DNA from: Raineya sp964654605
GTDB taxonomy: Bacteria > Bacteroidota > Bacteroidia > Cytophagales > Thermonemataceae
NCBI GenBank assembly: GCA_964654605.1
Contig: CAZZLW010000061.1
Coordinates: 1-38,054 of the forward strand
Direction of reading: 5' to 3'
Length of the DNA stretch: 38,054 bases
Positions within the stretch are counted from its first letter, which is position 1. Every line of letters begins with the position of its first letter. Below the pieces are notes generated by a model. That model was not told the DNA's origin. It did not search any database and saw only the letters and a list, made by a program, of their open reading frames with translations. Both the position numbers and the translations under genes were made by a program. Shown in pieces: positions 1 through 8,712 of this stretch.

Positions 1-300
1 ACAAAAGTTCAAAATTAAAAAGATCAAAATTAAAAGGTTCAAATTTCAAAAGATCAAAGTACAAAAGTTCAAAATTACAAAGTTCAAAGTTCAAAATTTA
101 AAAGTTAAAAAGTTCAAAGTTCAAAAGTTCAAAGTTCAAAAGTTCAAAGTTCAAAAGTTCAAAAGTTCAAAAGTTCAAAGTTCAAAAGTTCAAAGTTCAA
201 AGTTCAAAAGTTCAAAGTTCAAAAGTTCAACCTCAAACTTCAAACCCTTGAACCTCAAACCTTGAACCTCAAACCTTCACAAAACTCAAAACTCCAAAAT
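1..300. repeat. Degenerate heptamer/octamer tandem repeat
   Basis: The stretch upstream of the first gene is built almost entirely of imperfect copies of AAAGTTC (7 nt) and AAAAGTTC (8 nt). From about 230 onward it changes to CTTCAAA, CCTTGAA and CCTCAAA units, still mostly at a 7-nt period, ending with two AAAACTC-like units. No open frame of substance and no conserved palindromic unit is seen. It resembles the short tandemly repeated repetitive sequences known from cyanobacteria, but whether it is related is unknown. The left end is cut by the window. Confidence 0.85.
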
Positions 301-302
301 AT

Positions 303-704
303 ATGGAAAAAGTACAAGCTATTTTAGAAAACGAGAATTATGTAGTTACCATTCAAAATGGCAAACACACCCTTATTTCTGATGAACCCGAAAGCATAGG
401 TGGCAAAGATAAGGGAATGAATCCCCACGAATTGCTTTGTGCGAGTCTGGCTTCTTGTACGCTGGCTACACTGCGTATGTACGCAGAACGCAAAAATTGG
501 CAATTGGGTACTATTCTCATTGAAGTAAATATCAAAGAAATCAACGAAAATGGCACAAAAAAAGCTCATTTTCTTCGCCATATTCGTTTTGAAAAATCGT
601 TGAGCAATGAGCAAAGAGAACGGCTCAAACACATTGCCGATGCCTGTCCTGTTTCAAAAATTCTCAAATCGGGCGAAAATATCATAGAAACCCATATCGC
701 CTAA
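303..704 (+). CDS. OsmC family protein
   Basis: A 133-residue protein of normal length for small OsmC/Ohr-like proteins. These act in the cytoplasm as thiol-dependent peroxidases or redox proteins. The family signature is visible: GGKDKGMNPHELL leads into a helix carrying Cys46 and Cys52 (SLASCTLATL), and the second conserved cysteine is Cys115 in DACPVSK. Cys52 and Cys115 are the likely reactive pair. The ATG lies directly after the heptamer repeat, so the promoter must lie within or beyond the repeat. mltG follows 30 bp downstream on the same strand, so co-transcription is possible. The physiological peroxide substrate cannot be told from sequence. Confidence 0.9.
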   Translation: MEKVQAILENENYVVTIQNGKHTLISDEPESIGGKDKGMNPHELLCASLASCTLATLRMYAERKNWQLGTILIEVNIKEINENGTKKAHFLRHIRFEKSLSNEQRERLKHIADACPVSKILKSGENIIETHIA

Positions 705-734
705 CTCTTTTAGAACCAAGTTTTATCATAAACT

Positions 735-1781
735 ATGAAAAAGCTACCCAAATTTTTGATGATTACCTTCGTGGTACTTGCTATTTTGCTTGCCTCATTT
801 GCTTTTTATGCTTATCAAGCCCTTTATAGTGGAAATTTGAATATTCAATCGGGCGAAAACAAACAAAATAAAATTTTGTATATTCCCAAAGGCACTGACT
901 TTCAAGGTCTTATTCAAATTCTAAAACGTGAGCAACTCATCAACAATGTAGTTTCTTTTGCTTTCATTGCCAAACTAATGAACTATCAGCAACACGTAAA
1001 AGCAGGTGCTTATCTCATTGAACCCAACGAAAGCAATGTTTCTGTAATTCGTAAATTGCGTAGCGGTCAGCAAATATCCATAAGGCTTACTTTCAACAAC
1101 TTACGCACCAAAGAAGATTTGGCAGAGCGTATCAGCGAGCAGTTGCCTATCCCCAAAGATACACTGCTGGCTCTTTTACAAAGTGAAGCCGTTGCCCAAA
1201 AATACGGACTAAATACTTATACCATTGGCACTATTTTCATTCCCAACACTTACGAAGTCTATTGGACAACCACCGCCCAAGAACTCTTGGACAGAATGTA
1301 CAAGGAATATCAAAAATTTTGGAACACAGAACGCAAGCAAAAAGCCCAAAATCTTGGTCTTTCGCCTACACAAGTGATGATTTTAGCTTCTATTGTACAA
1401 GCTGAAACAACCAAAAACGATGAAAAACCACGCATAGCAGGCGTATATCTGAATCGTTTGGCAAAAAACGATTTACTTCAAGCAGACCCTACCGTAATTT
1501 TTGCTCATCAAGATTTTACTATCAAACGCCTCTTAAATAGCCATTTAAGCATTGATTCGCCTTACAATACCTACAAATACACGGGGCTGCCGCCGGGAGC
1601 TATCAATTTCCCCGATATTAGCTCTATTGAGGCTGTTCTCAATGCCGAAAAGCACGATTACTATTATTTTTGTGCCAGAGAAGACTTTTCGGGTTATCAC
1701 AATTTTGCTCAAACCCTTGCCGAACATAACCGAAATGCTCGTCTTTACCAAAAGGCTCTTAGCGAAAAAGGTATCAAATAA
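735..1781 (+). CDS. mltG: Endolytic murein transglycosylase MltG
   Basis: A 348-residue YceG/MltG protein. The family cleaves nascent glycan strands at the inner membrane and is thought to set glycan chain length. An N-terminal membrane anchor covers about residues 8-30. A LysM-like segment follows, and the catalytic YceG domain is in the C-terminal half. The likely catalytic glutamate is Glu224 in IVQAETTK (Glu218 in E. coli). The family blocks ADPTVIFA, SPYNTYKYTGLPPG and a histidine-rich end (YHNFAQTLAEHN) are present. Its 3' end overlaps the 3' end of tilS on the other strand by 8 bp. The assignment is firm. Confidence 0.95.
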   Translation: MKKLPKFLMITFVVLAILLASFAFYAYQALYSGNLNIQSGENKQNKILYIPKGTDFQGLIQILKREQLINNVVSFAFIAKLMNYQQHVKAGAYLIEPNESNVSVIRKLRSGQQISIRLTFNNLRTKEDLAERISEQLPIPKDTLLALLQSEAVAQKYGLNTYTIGTIFIPNTYEVYWTTTAQELLDRMYKEYQKFWNTERKQKAQNLGLSPTQVMILASIVQAETTKNDEKPRIAGVYLNRLAKNDLLQADPTVIFAHQDFTIKRLLNSHLSIDSPYNTYKYTGLPPGAINFPDISSIEAVLNAEKHDYYYFCAREDFSGYHNFAQTLAEHNRNARLYQKALSEKGIK

Positions 1782-3090
1782 ATCGGAAAGTGAGTTTGCA
1801 TATTTTTTGTGTTTCGGGGCTTACTTTGGCATATTCACTGCTTCGTAAACCCGCTACATAGATAATTTCTTTGCCGCTTTCTACTACAAAGATTCGCTTT
1901 TTCAAGTTTTTAGGAATTTTACAATCTACTAAAAAATCACTGATTTTCTTTTTACCTTTCATTCCCAAAGGCTGAAACCTATCCCCCATACGCCATACAC
2001 GCACACACAAAGGAAATTCTAACTTCTCAGCATCAAAATAAGCCTCGTTTGGCTCATTCTTTGCAATAAAGTTGGAATTTTCAAAAGTTTTACTTTGTAA
2101 TTCAAAGTATTTTGTTTTCAAAATATTATTTTCTATCAATTCAAACGAACTATTTTCGTCTTGATAAAAACTTATCGGTACAATTATCCAAGCCTTTCTA
2201 TCTCTTACAAGCCAATGGGTTTGAGAAAAAAATTCTGCTCCTACCTGCTTGCTTTCGTAAATATCTTGGCACTGCCGAAACGAAAACCCCCATTTTTCCA
2301 AAAAATGATGTAAAATCACCACATCAATCTCATCTGAAAAACATATTTGGCAAATTTCCCCTTGCTCCTGAATGTATTTTTGTTGAATTTCTTGCAGTTT
2401 ATTTTGCCAAATTTTTTCGGTAGAAAGCAGTCTTTGAGCGGTTTCGGAAAAGTTTTGCAAAATATTCGGGTTGATTTGCTCTAAAAGTGGTAAAATGTTG
2501 TGCCGAATAAAATTTCGTGTATAATCGCAAGACGCATTAGAGCTATCTTCCAACCACTGCCAACCTTGTTTTTGAGCATACTGCATAATTTCTGCCTTGC
2601 TTGCAAAAAGCAAAGGACGAACAATAAAACCATTTTTTGGCAGTATGCCTCGCAAACCTGCAATGCCCGTACCTTTGGAAAAATTGAAAATAGCCGTTTC
2701 CAAGCTATCGTTGAGGTGGTGTGCCGTAGCAATATACTTGTAATGCTCTTGCTGACGAATTTGCTCAAAAAAATCGTAACGAAGTCTGCGAGCCGCCATT
2801 TGAATAGAAATGCCTTCTGTTTGGGCAAAACGTGCCGTTTCAAACTTTTGGAAATAAAAAGGGACTTGCAGTTTTTCAGCTAAATTTCTGACAAGTTCAG
2901 CCTCTTTATCGGCTTCGACTCGTAGAGCAAAATGACAATGTACTACTCCTATCTCATAACCCAAAAGATGTAACAAATGAAGCAAAGCCACCGAATCCAC
3001 GCCGCCGCTCACTGCCACAAGAATTTTATCTTGCTTTACAAACAAATTTTCCCGGATAATATACGCCTGCAAGTCTTTGAGCAAATTCAT
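1774..3090 (-). CDS. tilS: tRNA(Ile)-lysidine synthetase TilS
   Basis: A 438-residue N-type ATP pyrophosphatase that attaches lysine to C34 of tRNA-Ile(CAU), so that the tRNA reads AUA. The P-loop SGGVDS is at residues 28-33, followed by VVHCHFALR and the TilS block TAHHLNDSLETAIFN. The C-terminal part carries the substrate-binding TilS_C domain (RMGDRFQPLGMKGKKKISD). The frame stays open 29 codons further upstream, but ATG at 3090 gives the normal N-terminus. The upstream extension has no homology-like features and would overlap the promoter and transcript of the divergent protease gene. It converges with mltG, with an 8-bp overlap. Confidence 0.95.
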   Translation of the reverse strand: MNLLKDLQAYIIRENLFVKQDKILVAVSGGVDSVALLHLLHLLGYEIGVVHCHFALRVEADKEAELVRNLAEKLQVPFYFQKFETARFAQTEGISIQMAARRLRYDFFEQIRQQEHYKYIATAHHLNDSLETAIFNFSKGTGIAGLRGILPKNGFIVRPLLFASKAEIMQYAQKQGWQWLEDSSNASCDYTRNFIRHNILPLLEQINPNILQNFSETAQRLLSTEKIWQNKLQEIQQKYIQEQGEICQICFSDEIDVVILHHFLEKWGFSFRQCQDIYESKQVGAEFFSQTHWLVRDRKAWIIVPISFYQDENSSFELIENNILKTKYFELQSKTFENSNFIAKNEPNEAYFDAEKLEFPLCVRVWRMGDRFQPLGMKGKKKISDFLVDCKIPKNLKKRIFVVESGKEIIYVAGLRSSEYAKVSPETQKICKLTFRFI

Positions 3091-3119
3091 TGGCAAAGTG
3101 AAATTTTTTCGTAAATTTG
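3090..3119 (+). promoter_or_regulatory. Predicted Bacteroidota-type promoter of the protease gene
   Basis: TTG at 3090-3092 and TAAATTTG at 3112-3119 are separated by 19 nt. This matches the Bacteroidota vegetative promoter pattern (-33 TTG, -7 TAnnTTTG). It would start transcription about 80 nt before the ATG at 3206. The -33 element lies on the tilS start codon, so the two divergent genes share this short region. Prediction by pattern only. Confidence 0.55.
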
Positions 3120-3205
3120 CATAGAAAATTTGTTTGCAACAAAAATTTAATTTGCACGTTATTTGCATACTTTGCAAAAACGTTTTTCATTTAATTCTTG
3201 CCAAA

Positions 3206-5413
3206 ATGTTTCTTATGCGTAAATTCTTAATAGCTCTACCTGTTGCCATTCTGACAGCTTGGGCGGTACAATGGGGTATTCAAAAATACAAGCAAGCAGA
3301 AGATATGCCCTCGGCTGATTTGTTTGTTCTTTCCAAAGAAAATAAAGTTTTTGTTAGTTTAGATACTTTTCAGCTCAAACCTACTGCTCATTACGAAAGA
3401 AAAGCTACTACTATTGTAGCCCTGATTGTCAATAGACATTACAAACGAATGAACCTTGACGACAAGGTTTCAGAAATGATTTGGGATAATTTCATCAAAG
3501 ATTTAGACGAAAATCGTTTGTATTTGCTCCAAAGCGATATTGATGAGTTCAGTAAGTTCAAATATACGCTTGATGACGAGTTGCGTCAGGAAAAAAACAA
3601 TCTGAATACGGCTTACTTCATTTACAATCGTTATATGAAGCGAGTTTTGGAGCGTTTGGAGCGTAACAAAGCTCTGCTGAAAGAAAAATTTGATTTCAGC
3701 CAAGACGAATATTTTGAAACTGACCGCAAAAAACTGCCTTTTCCCAAAAATATGCAGGAAGCCGATAATGAATGGCGAAAACTGCTCAAAAATAGTATTT
3801 TAGAAGGAAAACTTTCAGGCGAAAAAGTAGAAGAAAGTATAAGCAAACTAGAAAAACGCTATGAAAATTTCAAGAAAAACTTGCTAAAAACCACCGTAGA
3901 AGACGTTTTCCAGACGTATATGAACGCTCTTGCTATGGCTTATGACCCTCATACCAATTATTTTTCGCCGCTCAATGCCGATAATTTCAACAATTCAATG
4001 AAACGCTCTCTGGAAGGAATTGGAGCAGTACTATCCAGCGAAAATGATTATATTGTTATCAGAGAAGTAAGACCGGGCGGTCCTGCTTTCAAGAGTAAAA
4101 AGATTTTCAAAAATGATAGAATTATTGCCGTAGCCCAAGGTGATGATGGCGAAATGGTAGATATTGTAGGTTGGCGAGTAGATGAAGCCGTTCAGCTTAT
4201 TCGTGGCAAAAAAGGTACCGTAGTAAGATTAAAAATTTTGCCTGCTCGCGATGGTGCCGCCGCCAAACCTATTGAAGTGCGTATGATACGCGAAAAAATC
4301 ACTTTTGAGGAACAATCTGCCACCAAACAAATCATTGAAATTGAAGAGGGTAAAAAGAAACGCCGTATCGGCATCATTAGTATTCCTGCTTTTTATATCA
4401 ATTTTGATGAATATCGCGAAGGTAAAAAAGATTACAAAAGCACCACCAACGATGTCAAGAAACTTTTAGAGGAACTAAAAGCCGAAAAAGTAGAAGGTAT
4501 CATTGTAGATTTACGCTACAACGGCGGTGGCTCGCTCAAAGAAGCTATTGATTTGACCAGTTTGTTTATCAAAGGTGGTGCAGTAGTGCAAATTAAAGAT
4601 GCCAACGGCAGAATAAGCGTTGGCGATACAGATGATTTTACGCAAGTGTATGCGGGTCCTTTGGTGGTAATGACCAATCGCTTCAGTGCTTCGGCTTCCG
4701 AAATTTTTTCAGGGGCTATTCAAGACTATAAAAGAGGTGTAATTGTTGGGGAAAGCACCTATGGCAAAGGTACGGTGCAAAATGTTGTAGATTTAGCTCG
4801 CTTTTTGCCTAATGAAAGCAACCCGAACCCCAATAGCACTGGAATAGGACAGCTCAATCTCACCGTTTCCAAATATTATCGGGCTTCGGGTAGCAGTGTA
4901 CAAAATAAAGGCGTAACGCCTGATATTCTTTTACCCAGTCCTTTTGAAGCCAACGAGCTTAGCGAAGCCTCTTATCCTACGTCTTTGCCTTGGGACGAAA
5001 TCAGTCCTGCAAGTTCTTTCAAACCTACCAATGAAGTAAAAAGTAAAACTTTGGTTGCTTTGCAAAACAATTTCCAAAAACGTCTAAAAACAGATGAAGA
5101 CTTGAAAAAACTCATTGCAAGTACCGAAAAGGCACGCCAAAGACGCAAAGAAACCCTAATTTCTCTCAATGAAGCCAAACGCAAAGCCGAAAAAGAAAAA
5201 CTTGAAAAAGAACGCAAAGAACTTGAAGAGCAAACCAGCAATTTAGAAGACGAAGAAAACAAACCCGAAGAGAAAAAAGATAGCGAAAATAACGAAGAAA
5301 ATACCGAAAGCAAGCCCAAAATTAAACCTGTGGAGCAGTACAAAAATATCAAAGATTTGTACAAGAAAAATGCTATTCAAGTGCTTTTAGATTTAATCAA
5401 GCTCAATTCATAA
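3206..5413 (+). CDS. Tail-specific / C-terminal processing protease (S41, Prc type)
   Basis: A 735-residue S41A peptidase similar in length and domain order to E. coli Prc (Tsp). Order: N-terminal anchor or signal (RKFLIALPVAILTAWAVQW), the Prc N-terminal helical domain, a PDZ domain around residues 255-345, then the S41 catalytic core. The catalytic serine is the middle Ser of SASAS (residue 496, codon 4691-4693) and the lysine is in YGKGTVQ exactly 25 residues later, the spacing of Prc Ser430/Lys455. The last 110 residues are a Lys/Glu-rich coiled coil. Start 3206 is preferred because the signal sequence begins there; ATG 3215 is an alternative. The protein likely degrades or trims periplasmic proteins. 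The DUF6263-like gene follows 19 bp downstream. Confidence 0.93.
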   Translation: MFLMRKFLIALPVAILTAWAVQWGIQKYKQAEDMPSADLFVLSKENKVFVSLDTFQLKPTAHYERKATTIVALIVNRHYKRMNLDDKVSEMIWDNFIKDLDENRLYLLQSDIDEFSKFKYTLDDELRQEKNNLNTAYFIYNRYMKRVLERLERNKALLKEKFDFSQDEYFETDRKKLPFPKNMQEADNEWRKLLKNSILEGKLSGEKVEESISKLEKRYENFKKNLLKTTVEDVFQTYMNALAMAYDPHTNYFSPLNADNFNNSMKRSLEGIGAVLSSENDYIVIREVRPGGPAFKSKKIFKNDRIIAVAQGDDGEMVDIVGWRVDEAVQLIRGKKGTVVRLKILPARDGAAAKPIEVRMIREKITFEEQSATKQIIEIEEGKKKRRIGIISIPAFYINFDEYREGKKDYKSTTNDVKKLLEELKAEKVEGIIVDLRYNGGGSLKEAIDLTSLFIKGGAVVQIKDANGRISVGDTDDFTQVYAGPLVVMTNRFSASASEIFSGAIQDYKRGVIVGESTYGKGTVQNVVDLARFLPNESNPNPNSTGIGQLNLTVSKYYRASGSSVQNKGVTPDILLPSPFEANELSEASYPTSLPWDEISPASSFKPTNEVKSKTLVALQNNFQKRLKTDEDLKKLIASTEKARQRRKETLISLNEAKRKAEKEKLEKERKELEEQTSNLEDEENKPEEKKDSENNEENTESKPKIKPVEQYKNIKDLYKKNAIQVLLDLIKLNS

Positions 5414-5432
5414 ACCTAAAAAGTACAATTTT

Positions 5433-6248
5433 ATGAAACGTTTATTCATCTTTCTGCTCGCTTTTGTAGTTTTGACAAACTTCAACGAAAGTTTTGCTCA
5501 AAAGAAAAAGAAAAAAAATCAAGAAACCTCTGAAAATACTGCTCCGCAAGCGGTGGGTAAAGTTCTTTTACGCTACAATTTGCCCAAAGGAACTTCCTAT
5601 ACCCAATCCCTTGATATGGATATGAACATAGAAGCTATGGGTATGCAAATACCTCAAAAACAAAGTTTAACTATGAAAGTGCTTGTTACTGATATAGCCT
5701 CCAATGGCAACCAAACTCACGAGGCTACTTATGAAAAAATTTATATGAAGCAATCCTCACCAATGGGCGATATGGAGTTTGATTCTGATAATCCTGCCAA
5801 GCAACCCGCTGAACTTGGAAATTTGAAAGATATAAAAGGTTCTAAATTTAAGATGATAATTAGCCCAAGGGGTAAAATCATTGAAGTAAAAATGGATAAA
5901 AATCTGCCTGATGCAAGTTCGCAACAAAACATAGAATACCCCGAAAATCCAATAGGCATAGGCGACTCTTGGACAGGAGAAACTTCTAATAAAAATGAAC
6001 AAGTGGGTGAAATCAAAACCAAAACCACCTACAAACTCATTTCCATTAACAACGAAATTGCAGAATTAGAAGTAAAAGGAAAAATTTACATTGATAACAA
6101 AGAGCAAGGCGAAACCAATGGAACTATAAAAGTAAATATCAAGACAGGTCTTGCCACAGAAAGTAATGTTAAGCAAGTAATGAATATGCAAATGCAAGGT
6201 ATGGAAATGAAATTGGATAATACTATCAAAGCCACAACCAAAATGTAA
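5433..6248 (+). CDS. Secreted DUF6263-like protein
   Basis: A 271-residue protein with a clear Sec signal peptide (MKRLFIFLLAFVVLTNFNES, cleavage likely after SFA). The mature start is a Lys-rich patch. The rest is rich in beta-strand patterns and methionine (MDMNIEAMGMQIP, MNMQMQGMEMKL). The architecture resembles the DUF6263 family of secreted Bacteroidota proteins, which has no known function. It starts 19 bp after the protease gene and ends 4 bp before the rhodanese gene, so these genes and the aminotransferase downstream probably form one operon. The methionine-rich segments could suggest metal binding, but that is speculation. Confidence 0.75.
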   Translation: MKRLFIFLLAFVVLTNFNESFAQKKKKKNQETSENTAPQAVGKVLLRYNLPKGTSYTQSLDMDMNIEAMGMQIPQKQSLTMKVLVTDIASNGNQTHEATYEKIYMKQSSPMGDMEFDSDNPAKQPAELGNLKDIKGSKFKMIISPRGKIIEVKMDKNLPDASSQQNIEYPENPIGIGDSWTGETSNKNEQVGEIKTKTTYKLISINNEIAELEVKGKIYIDNKEQGETNGTIKVNIKTGLATESNVKQVMNMQMQGMEMKLDNTIKATTKM

Positions 6249-6252
6249 GGAT

Positions 6253-6555
6253 ATGCAAGATATTGAAGCCAAAGAACTCAACGAAAGGCTCTTAAAAGGA
6301 GAGAATTTACAAATTTTAGATGTACGCGAAACTTGGGAATACGAAGAAGAAAACCTCAATGGTAAGCTCATTCCTTTGGGCGAATTGCCCCAACGCCTTG
6401 CAGAAATTGAAGATTGGAAAGAAAAAGAAATCATTGTGCATTGTCGTTCGGGTGCCAGAAGCGAAAATGCTAAAAGATTTTTGCAAAGCAAAGGTTTTCA
6501 GAATGTCAGAAACTTAATTGGTGGCATTAGCCTTTATTTGGAGCAATACGGATAA
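6253..6555 (+). CDS. Single-domain rhodanese-like sulfurtransferase
   Basis: A 100-residue single rhodanese domain. The active-site loop is HCRSGARS with catalytic Cys64, and the first-strand motif LDVRETWEYEEENL is intact. Such small rhodaneses carry persulfide sulfur in the cytoplasm; the partner is not identifiable here. It has no signal peptide, unlike the preceding secreted protein. It starts 4 bp after that gene's stop, and the aminotransferase ATG follows 10 bp after its own stop, so translational coupling is likely. Confidence 0.92.
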   Translation: MQDIEAKELNERLLKGENLQILDVRETWEYEEENLNGKLIPLGELPQRLAEIEDWKEKEIIVHCRSGARSENAKRFLQSKGFQNVRNLIGGISLYLEQYG

Positions 6556-6565
6556 ATCATTTACA

Positions 6566-7372
6566 ATGAATTTTGCTTTACTCAATGGCGTTTTTGCTGA
6601 AAATTTCGCCTCCAATCGTGCTTTTGAGTACGGCGATGGCATTTTTGAAACCCTTATAGTAAGGAAAAGCAAAATTTTCTTTTGGGAAAAACATTACCAA
6701 AGGCTTTGTGAAGCAATGCAGGCTCTTTCGCTGGAAAAGCCTGCTTTTTTCACAATGGATTTTCTGGAAAAATCCATTTGGCAAGTAGCCAAAAAAAATG
6801 GTTTTACAGACACTTTTCGTATCAAAATCAATATCTGGAGGGATAGTGCAGGCTGGTATGCCCCCGAAAAAAACGAAATATCGTGGCTAGTGCGTGCTTT
6901 TCCTCATACGCCCAAGCCTCTCATCAAATCCAAAGCTATTTTTTTTGACCAAGTTCCTCTCGTAAATTCCTCTATTTCGCCCTATAAAACTTGTAGTGCC
7001 TTACCTTACGTACTAGCAGGCATAGAAAAAAACAGACAAAAAGCCGATGAAGTTATTTTGCTGGATTGCCACGGAAATATTGCCGATGCTTTGGTTTCCA
7101 ATATTTTCTGGCTTACAGATGAGCGTGTTTATACTCCCGCCCTCTTTTGTGGCGGCAAAAAAGGAATTATGCGAAGTGTGATTTTAGATTTTTGCGATGA
7201 AAATGGCATAGAGGCTAAGGAAAGTTTTTTTTGCAAAGAAGAAATGTTAATGGCAACAACTATCTTTACAAGTAATGTAGCAGGTATTGAAGCCATTGAG
7301 CAAATTGAAAACCAACACTACAAAACCAATCACGAGTTTCTACAAGCTATCAGAAAGTTGATAGAAGCCTGA
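6566..7372 (+). CDS. Aminotransferase class IV (BCAT / aminodeoxychorismate lyase-like)
   Basis: A 268-residue fold-type IV PLP enzyme. The start region reads NRAFEYGDGIFETL, the PLP lysine is Lys141 in SPYKTCSALPYVLA, and the phosphate-cup block EVILLDCHGNIADALVSN follows. This family holds branched-chain aminotransferases, D-amino acid aminotransferases and 4-amino-4-deoxychorismate lyase (PabC). The short length and single-gene context favour PabC-like activity in folate synthesis, but the motifs do not decide it. ATG 6566 is chosen because the frame upstream overlaps the rhodanese gene and the conserved N-terminus begins here. Confidence 0.85.
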   Translation: MNFALLNGVFAENFASNRAFEYGDGIFETLIVRKSKIFFWEKHYQRLCEAMQALSLEKPAFFTMDFLEKSIWQVAKKNGFTDTFRIKINIWRDSAGWYAPEKNEISWLVRAFPHTPKPLIKSKAIFFDQVPLVNSSISPYKTCSALPYVLAGIEKNRQKADEVILLDCHGNIADALVSNIFWLTDERVYTPALFCGGKKGIMRSVILDFCDENGIEAKESFFCKEEMLMATTIFTSNVAGIEAIEQIENQHYKTNHEFLQAIRKLIEA

Positions 7373-7373
7373 T

Positions 7374-7530
7374 TTTTGAGTATTGAGTATTGAGTACAGA
7401 GTATTGAGTATATGTAGCCTATAAGTATTTCCACAATTTGCAGTAGAGAAACTGGAAACAGGTTTTTAGATAATTGATTTCTGACACAAAGAGTGTGAGC
7501 AGTAAAGTCCTTAAACGCTTGAACTCTAAA
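7374..7530. repeat. Intergenic heptad repeat cluster
   Basis: The gap holds three repeat types. Five 7-nt units of the TATTGAG type run from 7374 to 7408. Two RGAARCA-type units (AGAAACT, GGAAACA) occupy 7447-7460. A TTAAACG/CTTGAAC/TCTAAAC-type block sits near 7510-7530 and contains the small hairpin CTTGAA...TTCAAG followed by GTTTTT. The hairpin could act as a weak terminator for the aminotransferase operon. The same repeat types recur in other gaps of the window. Confidence 0.7.
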
Positions 7531-7532
7531 CT

Positions 7533-7823
7533 TCAAGGTTTTTCCTTGCTATCAGGGTTTTCTTTGTTTTTGGTAACCTCAACTTTTTTGAAAATATTGC
7601 TAATCATACTACCGATAGCCTCACTCATTTTAGAAAAGTCTTGTTGCGAAAATTGCTGATAAGCCATTCTAATCGGGTTATCTCCTACCATTAGCAAGGC
7701 TGTAAGATTGCGTAAAGCCTCATTTTGTTCCATTTGCAAAAGAATGTGCAAGGCTTCATAACTTGAAAGCCCAAACTCCGTTTTGAGTTGCTCTAATTTG
7801 CGGTGTTGTTCGGTGGTAAGCAT
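7533..7823 (-). CDS. Small hypothetical protein
   Basis: A 96-residue, mostly helical, soluble protein that I do not recognise. It opens with MLTTEQHRKLEQLKTEF and has a Gln/Met-rich middle (ILLQMEQNEALRNLTALLMV). It ends in a charged Lys/Glu tail. There is no signal peptide or membrane segment. It starts from an ATG, and the codon use looks like that of its neighbours. The gene stands 52 bp downstream of the DUF218 gene on the same strand, so it may be the second gene of that transcript. It could be a false call, but the ordered N-terminal helix pattern supports a real gene. Confidence 0.6.
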   Translation of the reverse strand: MLTTEQHRKLEQLKTEFGLSSYEALHILLQMEQNEALRNLTALLMVGDNPIRMAYQQFSQQDFSKMSEAIGSMISNIFKKVEVTKNKENPDSKEKP

Positions 7824-7875
7824 AAGAAACTAATTTTCCAAATATAAGCAAAAAATCACCAAAAAACAAAATAAT

Positions 7876-8634
7876 TTAGGCATATCCCACGATTTTATAG
7901 ACTGCAAAGCCCACGATTTCGTGCAAAAGTACATACCAATAGTAAAGCGATTTTTCATTAGGTACCAGCCAAGCCGCAGGTAGCCAACTGCGGTTTTGGC
8001 TATAAAAATCTACCGAGAACACTTCCACCTGAACGCCTGCCTTTTCAAAACAACCTTTGGCTCGCCGTAAATGAAAAGCCGAAGTTATTAGCAAATATTT
8101 TTGATTAGGAAACTGCTTTTGTAAAATTTTGGCGGAAAAAAGGGCATTTTCACGAGTATTCAGCGATTTTTCTTCCAAAATAATATCACTTTCAGGTACA
8201 CCCGCCAGCAATAAGATTTTCTTAATTTCTTTACCCTCTTGAATATCTTTTTCAAAAAAATGTCCGCCTGAAATCAAAATTTTCTTGATTTTACCCATTT
8301 TGTAGAGCATAAGCGTATGCGTGAGGCGGTCGCCCCCTTTGTTCAAATAAAGCCTATCAGCAGGCTGTTTCTGTGCGTTTGAAATGCCCGTAAGTAAAAT
8401 GCCTACCTCATAATTTCCCACTTTTTCCCAAGGCGTAGCAGGTACTTCCCAAGCCAAAAGAGCCTCGTTGATAAAAAAAGGGTTGGTAAAAAATAAAAGC
8501 AAGCCCACTCCCCAATAAAAAAACTTTTGTTTGCGTTTAGAACTTTTTGCAAAAATACTTATCGCAAAGCAAATCAGTACCCAAGTGAGTGGCATTAGGA
8601 AATAAAATAGCGTTTTGGAAAGAATGTAAAACAT
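7876..8634 (-). CDS. YdcF/ElyC family protein (DUF218)
   Basis: A 252-residue inner-membrane protein with two N-terminal membrane helices (about 7-30 and 39-55) and a DUF218 domain. Recognisable blocks are EVGILLTGIS, ILISGGHFFEKD, LLAGVPESDIILEEKSLNTRENA and KYLLITSAFHLRRAKGCFEKAGV. The family includes ElyC and SanA, which affect envelope integrity and undecaprenyl carrier use; a precise reaction is not established. ATG 8634 (MFYILSK) is chosen because the first membrane helix follows it directly; an ATG 11 codons upstream would add only a short basic tail. The BLUF gene is divergent with a gap of about 80 bp. Confidence 0.88.
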   Translation of the reverse strand: MFYILSKTLFYFLMPLTWVLICFAISIFAKSSKRKQKFFYWGVGLLLFFTNPFFINEALLAWEVPATPWEKVGNYEVGILLTGISNAQKQPADRLYLNKGGDRLTHTLMLYKMGKIKKILISGGHFFEKDIQEGKEIKKILLLAGVPESDIILEEKSLNTRENALFSAKILQKQFPNQKYLLITSAFHLRRAKGCFEKAGVQVEVFSVDFYSQNRSWLPAAWLVPNEKSLYYWYVLLHEIVGFAVYKIVGYA

Positions 8635-8712
8635 ATCTTTTCTGTTTGAAAGCAGAAAGGTACGCAAACAATTTTACTTTTTGGCAGTTTTAGATGAAAA
8701 AAAGAAAAAGCT

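Noticed and set aside
1..300. CRISPR array
   Set aside because: The unit is only 7 to 8 nt, degenerate, and has no unique spacers; no cas gene is in the window.
3091..3177. 29-codon upstream extension of TilS
   Set aside because: It would run through the promoter of the divergent protease gene and adds cysteine-rich sequence foreign to TilS.
5100..5413. Frameshifted or foreign tail of the S41 protease
   Set aside because: The Lys/Glu-rich end stays in frame, forms a plausible coiled coil and ends with an ordered helix (LYKKNAIQVLLDLI), as in other Bacteroidota homologs.
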